This document shows positions 15,267-23,726 of a DNA stretch of 47,244 nucleotides, in pieces. Both the position numbers and the translations under genes were made by a program. Below the pieces are notes generated by a model. It did no database searches. It saw nothing but the letters and a program-made list of their open reading frames with translations, and was not told the DNA's origin. Within the stretch, counting starts at the first letter, position 1, and each line of letters begins with the position of its first letter. The stretch spans positions 1 to 47,244 of the forward strand of contig DYPH01000032.1 in the NCBI GenBank assembly GCA_020720045.1, read 5' to 3'. This DNA comes from Sorangium cellulosum (GTDB lineage: Bacteria > Myxococcota_A > Polyangia > Polyangiales > Polyangiaceae).

Positions 15267-15704
15267 ATGACCGTCACGCTACAGCAAGGTTTCTTGGAGT
15301 CGGCCCTCCGCCACGCCCGCGACGCGCGCGCACTCCTGGCAACCTCTCACCATCAGGCGTTTCACCTCGCTGGCTTTGCACCCGAATGTGCACGGAAAGC
15401 AGTGCCGGGCCTCGCCGCGTTCGGGAAACCGCTCGGGCACGAGGTCGCGCGAGACGACGCGCTCGAAACGCTCTTTGCAGCGCTTGACGCTCTTGGCCAT
15501 CGTTACGATTGGGAAGCCCTGTTGCGCTGGAAGACGACCTATCCGACGCTCGGGACGTGGAATCCGGACGTTCGCTACAAGGCGGATCGCGCAGTCACTA
15601 CCAGCGACGCAAACAACATTGTTGATGAGGCGGAAAAGGCGACGCTCGTCGTACTGACCGCGCTCTGGGCCGATGGCGTCCTGCCGGAAGGGGCTTTGAA
15701 GTGA
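15267..15704 (+). CDS. HEPN-like domain protein (145 aa)
   Basis: The first helix pair, ALRHARDARALLATSHHQ followed by AFHLAGFAPECARKAV, has the typical HEPN layout. The later RYKADR and DANNIVDEAEKAT helices fit the second half of the fold. HEPN proteins are often RNases in toxin-antitoxin and anti-phage systems; here a full RxxxxH motif is not clearly visible, so nuclease activity is uncertain. The ATG at 15267 is supported by AAAGGAGG immediately upstream. The stop overlaps the GTG start of the next gene, so the three genes from here to 18387 are translationally coupled. The protein could be the effector or a regulatory subunit of this operon. Confidence 0.65.
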   Translation: MTVTLQQGFLESALRHARDARALLATSHHQAFHLAGFAPECARKAVPGLAAFGKPLGHEVARDDALETLFAALDALGHRYDWEALLRWKTTYPTLGTWNPDVRYKADRAVTTSDANNIVDEAEKATLVVLTALWADGVLPEGALK

Positions 15705-16975
15705 CCACATTTTCCTCCGTTCTTTCCGAGTTTCATGCGCTCCTCGCTAGCGAGTTGAGCACCGCCTCGCCGTTCTCCGAGGTAACGGTAATTCGTGATC
15801 TGAAGGGCGTTCTTCGCGTCATCGTTAAGCCGAACGCAACGACGCCATCAGCGACGACGGCGACGGCAATCGCCAACCTGGAGACCGCGTTGGCGAACCT
15901 CGGCGCGTGGTTCGTGGCGCCCGTGCTTTCGACAGCAAGTCGCGACGCGGTTCACCGAGGAATCGCTTCCGCTCTCCATCAGCAAGCGACCGCCTGGACC
16001 CATGCGGCGACGATTCCGAACGTTATTCTCAAGAAACTTGAAAGGCGCCTCACAAAGGACTCGTGGACCTCCGACGAGGAAAAAGCGCCGGCGTGGCCAC
16101 TGAAGAAACAAACGCCGCCGATTGTCGCTTTCTTTTCCTTCAAGGGGGGCGTCGGGCGCACGACGGCGCTCGTCGGCTGCGCGTTGCTTCTCGCCCAGGA
16201 TTCAGAGAATAAAGTCGCAGTCGTCGACCTCGATCTTGAAGCCCCCGGCCTCGGCCCCTTCCTCAACGTCACGACCACCCGCGGGATTCTGGACGTCCTC
16301 GTCGACCACGCAGTGACCGGACAGGTCGACCTCAACGCCGCATCGAGCCCGCCCCAAGGGAACGCCTTCCCAACCAACGTGATGGTCTTTCCTGCATCGG
16401 GGGGGGCGATCGACGACGAGTACGTGGAGAAGCTCGGGCGCCTGGACTTCGGGCGCGCCGCCATAGGGACGGCGGATCCCCCCGTGCTTGGCGCACTGAA
16501 AGCGCTTCTCGATGCGCTAAAGCGAGACATGTATACGCATATCTTGCTCGATGCACGTGCCGGCCTTCACGACTTGGGCGGCCTTGCGCTCCATGGGCTC
16601 GCGCACATCGATGTGATCGTCGCCCGCCCCTCCGAGCAGACGTGGCCGGGTCTCCGCCACGCCCTCGGCCACCTCCGACGCGTTCGTGGGGAGACGATGG
16701 ACGTCGTGCTGGCCCACGCCCAGGCGCCGCGCGACGTGAACGCCCCGGAACACAGAGACTTTTCCGAGAAGACCTACGAAATCTTCACGGACGTTGTGTA
16801 CCCAGCGAGTGCGAGCGCGCCGGCCCAAGAAAATGGCGACGCGATCCATGCGGTGATACCGATCTTGAAGAGCGAAGATCTGCTGTATTTGAAGACGGCC
16901 GAGGGAATGCCGCTCACTTCTTTCGAGAAGCTAAACGCGCGAATCGTTGAACGCATCTCCCTTGCCCAGACATGA
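15701..16975 (+). CDS. KGGVGR-motif variant ParA/MinD-like ATPase (424 aa)
   Basis: An N-terminal domain of about 130 residues with no recognised family is followed by a SIMIBI-class ATPase. The deviant Walker A is FSFKGGVGRTT (about 145-155), with Arg where ParA has Lys. Switch I/Walker A' is VVDLDLEAPGLGPFL, and a Walker B-like strand ends HILLDARAGLHDLG. NCBI uses the name KGGVGR-motif variant AAA ATPase for this type. These occur beside P-loop NTPases in putative conflict systems; the biochemistry is unknown. The start is GTG at 15701, overlapping the HEPN stop; the end overlaps the next gene (ATGA at 16972). Confidence 0.75.
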   Translation: MTTFSSVLSEFHALLASELSTASPFSEVTVIRDLKGVLRVIVKPNATTPSATTATAIANLETALANLGAWFVAPVLSTASRDAVHRGIASALHQQATAWTHAATIPNVILKKLERRLTKDSWTSDEEKAPAWPLKKQTPPIVAFFSFKGGVGRTTALVGCALLLAQDSENKVAVVDLDLEAPGLGPFLNVTTTRGILDVLVDHAVTGQVDLNAASSPPQGNAFPTNVMVFPASGGAIDDEYVEKLGRLDFGRAAIGTADPPVLGALKALLDALKRDMYTHILLDARAGLHDLGGLALHGLAHIDVIVARPSEQTWPGLRHALGHLRRVRGETMDVVLAHAQAPRDVNAPEHRDFSEKTYEIFTDVVYPASASAPAQENGDAIHAVIPILKSEDLLYLKTAEGMPLTSFEKLNARIVERISLAQT

Positions 16976-18387
16976 ACAATCTCAACGAGCTACGCGCCGC
17001 ACTCGCTCGGTTGGCCGACAACCGTTCTGCAGAATTCCAGCAGGGGACGCTACGCCGGTACCTGCCGCTGCCGGCGCACACGCGCGCACTTCAGACGGAA
17101 ATAGCGGTCATCTCAGGGGCGGCAGGGTCAGGCAAGACTGCGCTCTTTCAGGCGCTCGCCAAGACGACCGACGCGGCCGCATTTTTCGCAACAACGGGCC
17201 CTTCATTCACGTGGATCGAAGGGTTCGCGAACAATGAGGCGCACCCCGCCGTTATCGAACTGGACGCCTTCGCGGCGACCGCCGACGACGCTCAACTCCA
17301 GCTTTTCTGGACCGTCCATCTCGCCAGGCGCTTGGCGGTCGGCCTCGAAATGGAGGACGCATTCCGTGAGGAGGGACTCCCCGAAACGCTGCTTGGGCCC
17401 GCTGTCCAACAAAAGGTCCCGTTTCACGCGCTCGCCGTCACGACGTATTCGGCGTTCCGCTTTCTCCAACGGGTCGACAATGCCCTGAAGGCTCGTGGGC
17501 AGTACGGCTACGTAGGCTACGACGGCCTCGACCTCCTCGGCCAATGGTCTCGGGAGGTGAATACGCGGTTCGCCGCGACGCTGCTCGCCCTTTGGGCATC
17601 CTTTGGGGCACGCTTTTATGCATTGCGGCCGAAGATCTTCCTTCGGGCAGATCTCTTCGAGCGCGCGGTCCGGCGGTCCGTAGATGCGTCGAAGCTGCGC
17701 GGGCGCCACGTCGACCTCGCCTGGTCGGTCCCGGATTTGTACCGGGTGGTCGTTCGCCATATGGCGGCGGAGGCGGAACTGCGGGGGTGGCTCGACGAAG
17801 TGGCTCCCGGCCTGGTGGTCGATGTCGACGGACGCGGCGCCATGCCTAGAGACATGCCGGAGGACGTTCAGAAGAGCTTTGCGACGGCGCTCGCCGGCCC
17901 GTTCATGGGCGCGGGAACGAACAAGGGATTCACGCACCGCTGGATCCCGAACCATCTGCAAGACGGGCTCGGGCGTCGAATGCCACGCTCCATGCTGGTG
18001 CTCCTTGGGAAGGCGGGCGACCTTGCCGCAGCGAGTCCGCCGCCGACCGAAACGCTCGTCGGGCCCAAGCAGCTTGTGAAGGCGCTTGATGAAACGTCAA
18101 AAGCCCGGGTCGCCGAACTCACGACGGAATTCCCCATCGTCCGTCGGATGGAACACCTGCGGAACTTGGTCCTTATGCTCCCTGAAGAAGAGGTCGCCGA
18201 CCGCTTGAGCAAGCCCGTCGACGACGAGGACCGCGAAACCACGAATGGTCCCGAAGTCGTCGAACGTTTCGTGGGTAACCTCGGACTGTTGGTCCGTCGG
18301 CGCCGCGGTGACGAGTCGGTGATCGACGTTCCCGATTTGTTTCGCGCCGGCTACGGGATCAAGCGGCCCGGCGGTGCTGCCGGCTAG
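16972..18387 (+). CDS. P-loop NTPase of the HEPN/KGGVGR operon (471 aa)
   Basis: Walker A is GAAGSGKT at residues 49-56, preceded by the strand AVIS. A probable Walker B strand is GYVGYDGLDLL (about 180-190), followed by the conserved-looking RPKIFLRADLFER, which resembles sensor regions of STAND-like or KAP-like NTPases. The last 150 residues are helical with no recognised domain. As in related modules, this NTPase may sense a signal and control a partner; that is inference. It is translationally coupled to the KGGVGR ATPase. The gene ends 34 bases before the convergent hsdS, with a small direct repeat (CTTCACCCCTTCTT) between them. Confidence 0.75.
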   Translation: MNNLNELRAALARLADNRSAEFQQGTLRRYLPLPAHTRALQTEIAVISGAAGSGKTALFQALAKTTDAAAFFATTGPSFTWIEGFANNEAHPAVIELDAFAATADDAQLQLFWTVHLARRLAVGLEMEDAFREEGLPETLLGPAVQQKVPFHALAVTTYSAFRFLQRVDNALKARGQYGYVGYDGLDLLGQWSREVNTRFAATLLALWASFGARFYALRPKIFLRADLFERAVRRSVDASKLRGRHVDLAWSVPDLYRVVVRHMAAEAELRGWLDEVAPGLVVDVDGRGAMPRDMPEDVQKSFATALAGPFMGAGTNKGFTHRWIPNHLQDGLGRRMPRSMLVLLGKAGDLAAASPPPTETLVGPKQLVKALDETSKARVAELTTEFPIVRRMEHLRNLVLMLPEEEVADRLSKPVDDEDRETTNGPEVVERFVGNLGLLVRRRRGDESVIDVPDLFRAGYGIKRPGGAAG

Positions 18388-18421
18388 CTCCCGCTTCACC
18401 CCTTCTTAGGTCGAGGGGGCT

Positions 18422-20011
18422 TCACCCCTTCTTGGGCCGCCCACGCTTCTTCGGTGCCGCCGGTTCGCCCGCATCGACTGTCTCTGTGGCGAGCGTGGTG
18501 CGCGCCGGGCGCCCTCGCCCCTTGGGGGCTACATCGCCCGCGCCGGCCTTCACGCGCGCGAGCATGACGTCGGCCGGTTCGTCGTTCGGATCCTGAGGGA
18601 CCAGCTCCCCCCGAAACGCCTTCGCGAGGAGGGAGCGATCGAGGTCGATCAGGTGAGCGCGAGCAACGCTGAGGCTACTTAACCCCCAGCGAGTCTCTTG
18701 TGCCTTCAACAATGCTTCGATCGCCGACTGCTCCCCTGCGGGCGGGACTGGGAAGACAAGCGCCCTTACGTGTTCGACGTTCAAGCGCTGAACTGCGTTG
18801 CCAAAGCGCATCCGGTCGAACTGGTTCGTGAGAAGCGGCGATTGCAGGAGTCGCGCCACGAGGTAAGGAGCGACGTATTCCGTGCGAATTCGAGCAGACG
18901 ATTGCGTGATATTCGCACCGCTGAGTTCCGGCCCGACGATCAGCACCTTTCCAATTGTACCAACAATTGACAATACGACGTCGCCCGCCTTCAACTCGGA
19001 ACGGACGTAGTCATCCGCGATTTCCCGCGAAGTCCTATTGAGTGCGGCAAGGCTGACTTCACCAGAGCGTGAGATATCTGCTGGACGGATGTAAGGAATG
19101 CCTCCCTCGACGTGTTCGCCCGGTTGAATAATTCCGTAGACTGCCGCTTCGTGAACGTTCGAAAGTTCCTCAACACTCGCCCAGCACCACCCCTCGGGCA
19201 ATTCGGGCAAATCGGTCGTGTCTACCGGCTCGGGTTCTTTGTACTTGGCCTTCCACTTGTCGTCGGTCGGCTTCTTCCCCTTGGCCGTCATCTTCGCGAG
19301 TTCGGCCTCTTCCCACTTCTTGCGGCGCTCCACGCGGATGCGCGCGAGGAGGGCGGAGGCCGGTTCTACGTTGGGGTTCTTTTCGCGCCACTCTTTGGTG
19401 AGATCGCCGCGAAAGGCGGCCGCGAGGATCGATTGCCGCAGCTTCTCGAGGAGCGCGGGGACTTCGTCGAGGGCCGCCTTCGCGCGCCGGCTCCGCGCCT
19501 GAAGGGATTCAAGCTTCTCAACAATGCGCTTCTGCTCGTTGAGCGGGGGAAGCCAGATTGGAAGCAACTTGAGATCTGAACCAGAGATTCCAGTTTGTCC
19601 TGCGGATGACTTCACGCGATCTTCAATGAATTCACGCGAGCGATTGGAGTGTGAGTACTTTTCTACATATCGCGAGTCAGCGACCGGTGACACGCGGACG
19701 CGAATTAACTTGTCGGGAAATAGGGCAGGGATTGCTGCATTTACTCTCGCGCAGACACCTACGTAGTGAACGTTTCCATTGTATCGAGTGTAGAGAAGAT
19801 CCGATTCTCGGAGAGAATAGTCCGACCAGCGCGGATCTTGCCCCTCCAAGTAGCGCACATCGGATGGATTGAGGAGCATCGGTCGGACCGCACTGATTCG
19901 AAGGATTGGCTGTCCAGAATCTGCATTAGGATTGGTCGAAATCCCGTTTCGAACCCCCAGCGCAATGGCATCGAGCGTCGTCACCGTCCACCCCTTGGGA
20001 AGTTCACTCAT
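18422..20011 (-). CDS. hsdS: Type I restriction specificity subunit HsdS (529 aa)
   Basis: Two target-recognition domains are visible. The first begins LPKGWTVTTLDAIALGVRNGIS, and the second begins LPEGWCWASVEELSNVHEA near residue 245. Each is followed by a helical spacer, the first being LNEQKRIVEKLESLQARSRRAK. HsdS decides which DNA sequence the HsdM/HsdR complex recognises. The C-terminus is an alanine/lysine/proline-rich tail with AT-hook-like KKRGRPKK, an unusual addition that may bind DNA. The ATG at 20011 overlaps the stop of the upstream gene (ATGA). A duplicate of the last bases lies just past the stop. Confidence 0.9.
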   Translation of the reverse strand: MSELPKGWTVTTLDAIALGVRNGISTNPNADSGQPILRISAVRPMLLNPSDVRYLEGQDPRWSDYSLRESDLLYTRYNGNVHYVGVCARVNAAIPALFPDKLIRVRVSPVADSRYVEKYSHSNRSREFIEDRVKSSAGQTGISGSDLKLLPIWLPPLNEQKRIVEKLESLQARSRRAKAALDEVPALLEKLRQSILAAAFRGDLTKEWREKNPNVEPASALLARIRVERRKKWEEAELAKMTAKGKKPTDDKWKAKYKEPEPVDTTDLPELPEGWCWASVEELSNVHEAAVYGIIQPGEHVEGGIPYIRPADISRSGEVSLAALNRTSREIADDYVRSELKAGDVVLSIVGTIGKVLIVGPELSGANITQSSARIRTEYVAPYLVARLLQSPLLTNQFDRMRFGNAVQRLNVEHVRALVFPVPPAGEQSAIEALLKAQETRWGLSSLSVARAHLIDLDRSLLAKAFRGELVPQDPNDEPADVMLARVKAGAGDVAPKGRGRPARTTLATETVDAGEPAAPKKRGRPKKG

Positions 20012-20616
20012 TGCTCGGTTGCCTTCGGGAACCAGGTTTGTAGCGCCTGGGAAATTCGGTGGAGGGGGGAGTCGGGCTCGCTCTTGAGTTTGCCGAGGGG
20101 GAGGCGCTCGCCGAGCTGCTCGTGGAGGCGCGGATCGAGGCGCTTGATCCCGTGGCGCTTGCGCGCGGCGTCGAGCGACTCCTTCGGCAGAGCCCCGTCG
20201 AAGGGGACGCTGTCTGCCGGTTTGCCGAGTTCCGAAAGGACGCTGTGAACCCGGTCCCAGGCGGCGCCGTAGACCGCCTCGAGCTCGGGGACGAAGGCGA
20301 TCGCTTCGACGTTCGCCTCGGCGATCCCCGCCCCTACCAACATGCGACAGACGTCGGCCTCGACGTCGCGCGGCGCCTGCCGTTCGCGACCGCTGCCCTG
20401 GTGGTCCCAAAGGACCAGGTAGCGACTCGTCGCGTGCAACGCTGCAGATTCACGCAGAAACTCGACGGGTTGCTGGGCGACGCGGGCATCTCGGCCGGTA
20501 TGCCGCAGGTAACGGGCATCGAAGGGGGACAGGCAACGGCCGACTCCGCGCTTGATCATCGCCTGAACGGCGCGCCGCGCATCTTCGTCGGCGAAAACGA
20601 CGACCAACTCGCTCAC
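20008..20616 (-). CDS. Possible TOPRIM/DUF4276-like protein in the hsd operon (202 aa)
   Basis: The sequence begins with SELVVVFADEDARRAVQAM and later has YLVLWDHQGSGRE, an acidic pattern that could be a TOPRIM-like site. DUF4276 proteins often follow an AAA ATPase of this type and are thought to be nucleases, but the match here is by pattern only. The start is GTG at 20616, overlapping the stop of the ATPase gene, and the end overlaps hsdS by 4 bp. It is probably co-translated with both neighbours. It may add a second nuclease or a regulator to the restriction system. Confidence 0.6.
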   Translation of the reverse strand: MSELVVVFADEDARRAVQAMIKRGVGRCLSPFDARYLRHTGRDARVAQQPVEFLRESAALHATSRYLVLWDHQGSGRERQAPRDVEADVCRMLVGAGIAEANVEAIAFVPELEAVYGAAWDRVHSVLSELGKPADSVPFDGALPKESLDAARKRHGIKRLDPRLHEQLGERLPLGKLKSEPDSPLHRISQALQTWFPKATEQ

Positions 20617-21794
20617 GAGACGACCCCGGCGGCGAAGAGCGTCTCCAGGCGGACGGCGTCGTCCCAGCCCTTGGCCTTTGCGAGGTCGGAGCCGCGCACG
20701 ATGCTCGCGGAGCCGTCCGGATTCCGCGAGAAGCAGAGCGCGTCGTCGAGGGTCGCCTGGGCGAGGAAGATCGGCGAGTGCGTAGCCACGAAGACCTGGG
20801 TGTGCTCCATGCCGGCGAGAGCGTCGAACACGTACTGCATCGCGAGCGGGTGGAGGCCGTTCTCCGGCTCCTCGACGAGGACGATGCCGGCGTCGTCGGG
20901 CTTCTCCGCGTAGGCGAGGAGGGAGAGCGCGAGGAGGCGGAGCGTCCCGTCGGAAAGGAAGTTTGAAGGGACCCAGTCCGCGCGCCCTTGGAACTTCGCA
21001 CGAAGCACGGAAGCGCGGTCCTCGGGGCGGTCCCAAATATCGATCTCTTCGAGCCCCTCGACGGCGCCAGCAACGTGATCGACCCACTGACGAAACGCCG
21101 GAAGATCCCGCTCCCGAAGCGCCCGCGCCGCACTCGCTAGACTGGAACCATCGCTACTGAGGACCTTCGGACTCCATGCCGGCGACGGCGCGCGGAGCTT
21201 CGAGCTTTCGAGGGACACCAGACGTATCCCGTCCGTGAAGAAGCGGAGCGCAGCGTTGGCCCCCGCGAAGAGGACCGGGTCCTGGGGAACATGCCCAAGG
21301 GACGTGAATTTTCGCCCGATTCGAAACTGGAAGACCTGTCCGTTGCCATCGAACCAGTCAAGCCCGTCATCCGTCTTCCGAACGAGGACCTTGCCGTCAG
21401 ATTCCGGCATGGCCGCGAAAGTGTCGGAGCTTGGCTGCGGCGAAAAACCATGACGAATCGAGAGTTTCTCCCGAACAACGAGGGGACCGAATTCCGTCTC
21501 TCCGATCGCCACTTCGTACCGGTACCGGCCAGTCTGGAGTCGTAGATCGAGGGCGAACTCGAGGGGCGCGTCCCCCGCAAAGCACAAGTCTTTGAACTCC
21601 CCCCGGCTCCCGCCGAGCGCGAATCGGATCGCATCCTCGACGCCAAAGCGCACAAGGTTACTCACGAATTCGATGGCAGCCAGCAACGTCGTCTTCCCGG
21701 TGGCGTTCTTCCCGACGAGGATCGCGAAGTTCGAGAGGTCGACGCGATTGCTCCGGAGCATCCGGAAATTCTTGACCCAAATCCGCTCAATCAT
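20613..21794 (-). CDS. AAA family ATPase between hsdM and hsdS (393 aa)
   Basis: This is a RecF/OLD-type ATPase of the COG4637 style. The N-terminal strand MIERIWVKNFRML is followed by Walker A GKNATGKT (28-35). A signature-like SDGTLRLLALSLLAY, Walker B IVLVEEPENGLHP and switch histidine VATHSPIFLAQ lie in the C-terminal half. It overlaps hsdM by 4 bp upstream and the next gene by 4 bp downstream, so the four genes 18422-23374 form one coupled operon. Such ATPases can act as phage sensors with a nuclease partner. It could work with the possible TOPRIM-like gene as a separate defence pair carried within the restriction locus. Confidence 0.8.
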   Translation of the reverse strand: MIERIWVKNFRMLRSNRVDLSNFAILVGKNATGKTTLLAAIEFVSNLVRFGVEDAIRFALGGSRGEFKDLCFAGDAPLEFALDLRLQTGRYRYEVAIGETEFGPLVVREKLSIRHGFSPQPSSDTFAAMPESDGKVLVRKTDDGLDWFDGNGQVFQFRIGRKFTSLGHVPQDPVLFAGANAALRFFTDGIRLVSLESSKLRAPSPAWSPKVLSSDGSSLASAARALRERDLPAFRQWVDHVAGAVEGLEEIDIWDRPEDRASVLRAKFQGRADWVPSNFLSDGTLRLLALSLLAYAEKPDDAGIVLVEEPENGLHPLAMQYVFDALAGMEHTQVFVATHSPIFLAQATLDDALCFSRNPDGSASIVRGSDLAKAKGWDDAVRLETLFAAGVVS

Positions 21795-23374
21795 GCGCCG
21801 AGCTCCTCTTGGAGCGCCCGGATCTCGTCGAGGGCGAGCGCGAGGTTCGTCGCGATCTGATCAGCGATCTCCGCCGGCTCCGGGAGGTCGGCGTGGTCGG
21901 TGACGCTGTCGTCCTTGAGCCAGGAGATATCCAAGTTGTCGCCGCGCTTCGCAATCTCCTCGCGGCTGAAGAGGCGGAACCGCCCCTGCTCCCCTTCGTC
22001 GGTGCGCCGGCTCAATCCGTGAGGATCTTCCCCGAAGGCCTTCTCAAAGGGCTCAAAGTGGGCGCGGGTGAGCGGCGTCCGCTTGCCGAACGACGGCATG
22101 TTCGTCCGCAAATCGTAGAACCAGACCCCCTTCGTCCCCCCCTTTTCCGCCTTGCGATTCGGCTCGGCCGTCCCCCTCGCTTCGCTCGGACGGACCGAGC
22201 CCTCGCGGGTGAAGAAGAGCACGTTCGTCTTCACCCCTTGGGCGTAGAAGATGCCGGTCGGCAGGCGGAGGATGGTGTGCAGGTTGCACTTATCCATGAG
22301 GTCGGCGCGGACCTTCTGGCCGACCCCTTCCTCGAAGAGGACGTTGTCCGGGAGGACGACCGCCGCGCGCCCTCCGACCTTCAACCCCCGGTAAATATGC
22401 TGGAGGAAGGCGAGCTGCTTGTTGCTCGTTACGAAGGTGAGATCGTCACGGCTCGGCCCCCCGCCCCCTTTCTTCGTTCCGAAGGGGGGATTGGCGAGGA
22501 TGATGTCGGCCTTCGGGAGCTGGGCGCCGCTCGGGCCGAGGGCATCGGCGAGGAGGATGTCCCCTTCGATGCCGTGGAGCATCGCGTTCATCAGCGCGAG
22601 GCGCTGGACGTCGGGGACAAGCTCGACGCCGTAGAAGGCCTGTCGCTTTTGAAAAAGCTGGAGCTGTTCCGAGAGATTAAAGAGGTCGTCGGTCGACTGT
22701 TTGACGAAGCGATCGGCGACGATCAAGAAGCCGGCGGTCCCGACGGCCGGGTCCTGGACCGACTCGCCCGCCTTCGGCTGCACGCACGCGACGATGCTCT
22801 CGATGAGCGGGCGCGGCGTAAAGTACTGGCCGGCGCCGCTCTTCGTCTCCTCGGCGTTCTTCTCGAGGAGCCCTTCGTAGAGGTCGCCGAGCCCCTCCGA
22901 CTTCGCCGAAAACCAATCGAGGCCATCGATCGCCTCCACGAGCGTCCGCAGGTTCTTCGGCTGGCGCATGCTCGTCCCCGCGTTCGCGAAGATCGCCTGC
23001 ACACGCCCCGAACCGCGGCTCGAGAGTTCGACGAGGAGGCGCCGGTAGAAGTCGAGGAGCTCGACGCCATCGCGGGTCTCGAGCGCATCCCATCGATACT
23101 CCTCAGGGATCTCGCCGTCGCGCCCCGTCTCCTTCGCCATCTTCAAGAAGAGCAGGTAGGTCAGTTCGGTCACGTACTGGTGGTAGGTGATCCCGTCGTC
23201 GCGGAGGACGTGGCACAAATTCCAGAGCTTTTGGACGATGTCCTGCGTCGTCCGCTTCCCCTCCCCGCTGCGAGGCGCGACCTTCGACGCCACCGCCCCA
23301 CTCGCTGTCGCACGGACGGCGCCCTCTTCGGGAAAGGGGAGCTGGGGACCGGTTTTGGAGCGCGAGGATGCCAT
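21791..23374 (-). CDS. hsdM: Type I DNA methyltransferase HsdM (527 aa)
   Basis: This is the N6-adenine methyltransferase subunit. The N-terminal helical domain starts LWNLCHVLRDDGITYHQYVTEL. The S-adenosylmethionine motif region is QDPAVGTAGFLIVAD, and the catalytic NPPF motif (ILANPPFGTKKGG) lies near residue 293. GQYFTPRPLIESIV is a typical HsdM signature. It modifies the host sites recognised by HsdS and forms the core of the restriction complex with HsdR (25932-29375). It starts at the ATG at 23374, divergent from a small gene 94 bases away. The length is normal for the family. Confidence 0.93.
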   Translation of the reverse strand: MASSRSKTGPQLPFPEEGAVRATASGAVASKVAPRSGEGKRTTQDIVQKLWNLCHVLRDDGITYHQYVTELTYLLFLKMAKETGRDGEIPEEYRWDALETRDGVELLDFYRRLLVELSSRGSGRVQAIFANAGTSMRQPKNLRTLVEAIDGLDWFSAKSEGLGDLYEGLLEKNAEETKSGAGQYFTPRPLIESIVACVQPKAGESVQDPAVGTAGFLIVADRFVKQSTDDLFNLSEQLQLFQKRQAFYGVELVPDVQRLALMNAMLHGIEGDILLADALGPSGAQLPKADIILANPPFGTKKGGGGPSRDDLTFVTSNKQLAFLQHIYRGLKVGGRAAVVLPDNVLFEEGVGQKVRADLMDKCNLHTILRLPTGIFYAQGVKTNVLFFTREGSVRPSEARGTAEPNRKAEKGGTKGVWFYDLRTNMPSFGKRTPLTRAHFEPFEKAFGEDPHGLSRRTDEGEQGRFRLFSREEIAKRGDNLDISWLKDDSVTDHADLPEPAEIADQIATNLALALDEIRALQEELGA

Positions 23375-23468
23375 ACCGCGCGGAACCTACCGCAAAACCT
23401 CCAAGCGCTGTGCGTCGCGTTCGGTGAGCCGCTGTTGACAGAGGGGCTCGTAAAGCTACCTGTGAGGG

Positions 23469-23726
23469 ATGCAACCGTTCCCGAAGCTGCCAGCCGCGAT
23501 CGCGACCCTCGTTCGAAGTGGCATTTACACGATCTTTGAGGTGAGCGATGGCACCTTCGTGCTCTTTACGAAGGCCGGGCTGGTTCACTCGCTCTCGAAT
23601 GAAGGGGCAGTTTCGACGCCGTTAGCTGGGAAATCAATTACCGACTTTTCGCTCAAGAAGCGAATCCGCCTCGACGGCGACGCGCCGTACCAAATGAACG
23701 CTCGGCGAGGCATCCGTGGCCGTTGA
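23469..23726 (+). CDS. Small hypothetical protein coupled to a caspase-like gene (85 aa)
   Basis: The family is not recognised. It has alternating hydrophobic residues (GIYTIFEVSDGTFVLFTKAG) that suggest a small beta domain, and a basic C-terminus (MNARRGIRGR). The ATG at 23469 has a GAGGG motif close upstream. The end overlaps the caspase-like gene by 11 bp, so the two are made together. In proteolytic defence modules a small partner can be the substrate, inhibitor or regulator of the protease. That role is only a guess here, based on linkage. Confidence 0.6.
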   Translation: MQPFPKLPAAIATLVRSGIYTIFEVSDGTFVLFTKAGLVHSLSNEGAVSTPLAGKSITDFSLKKRIRLDGDAPYQMNARRGIRGR

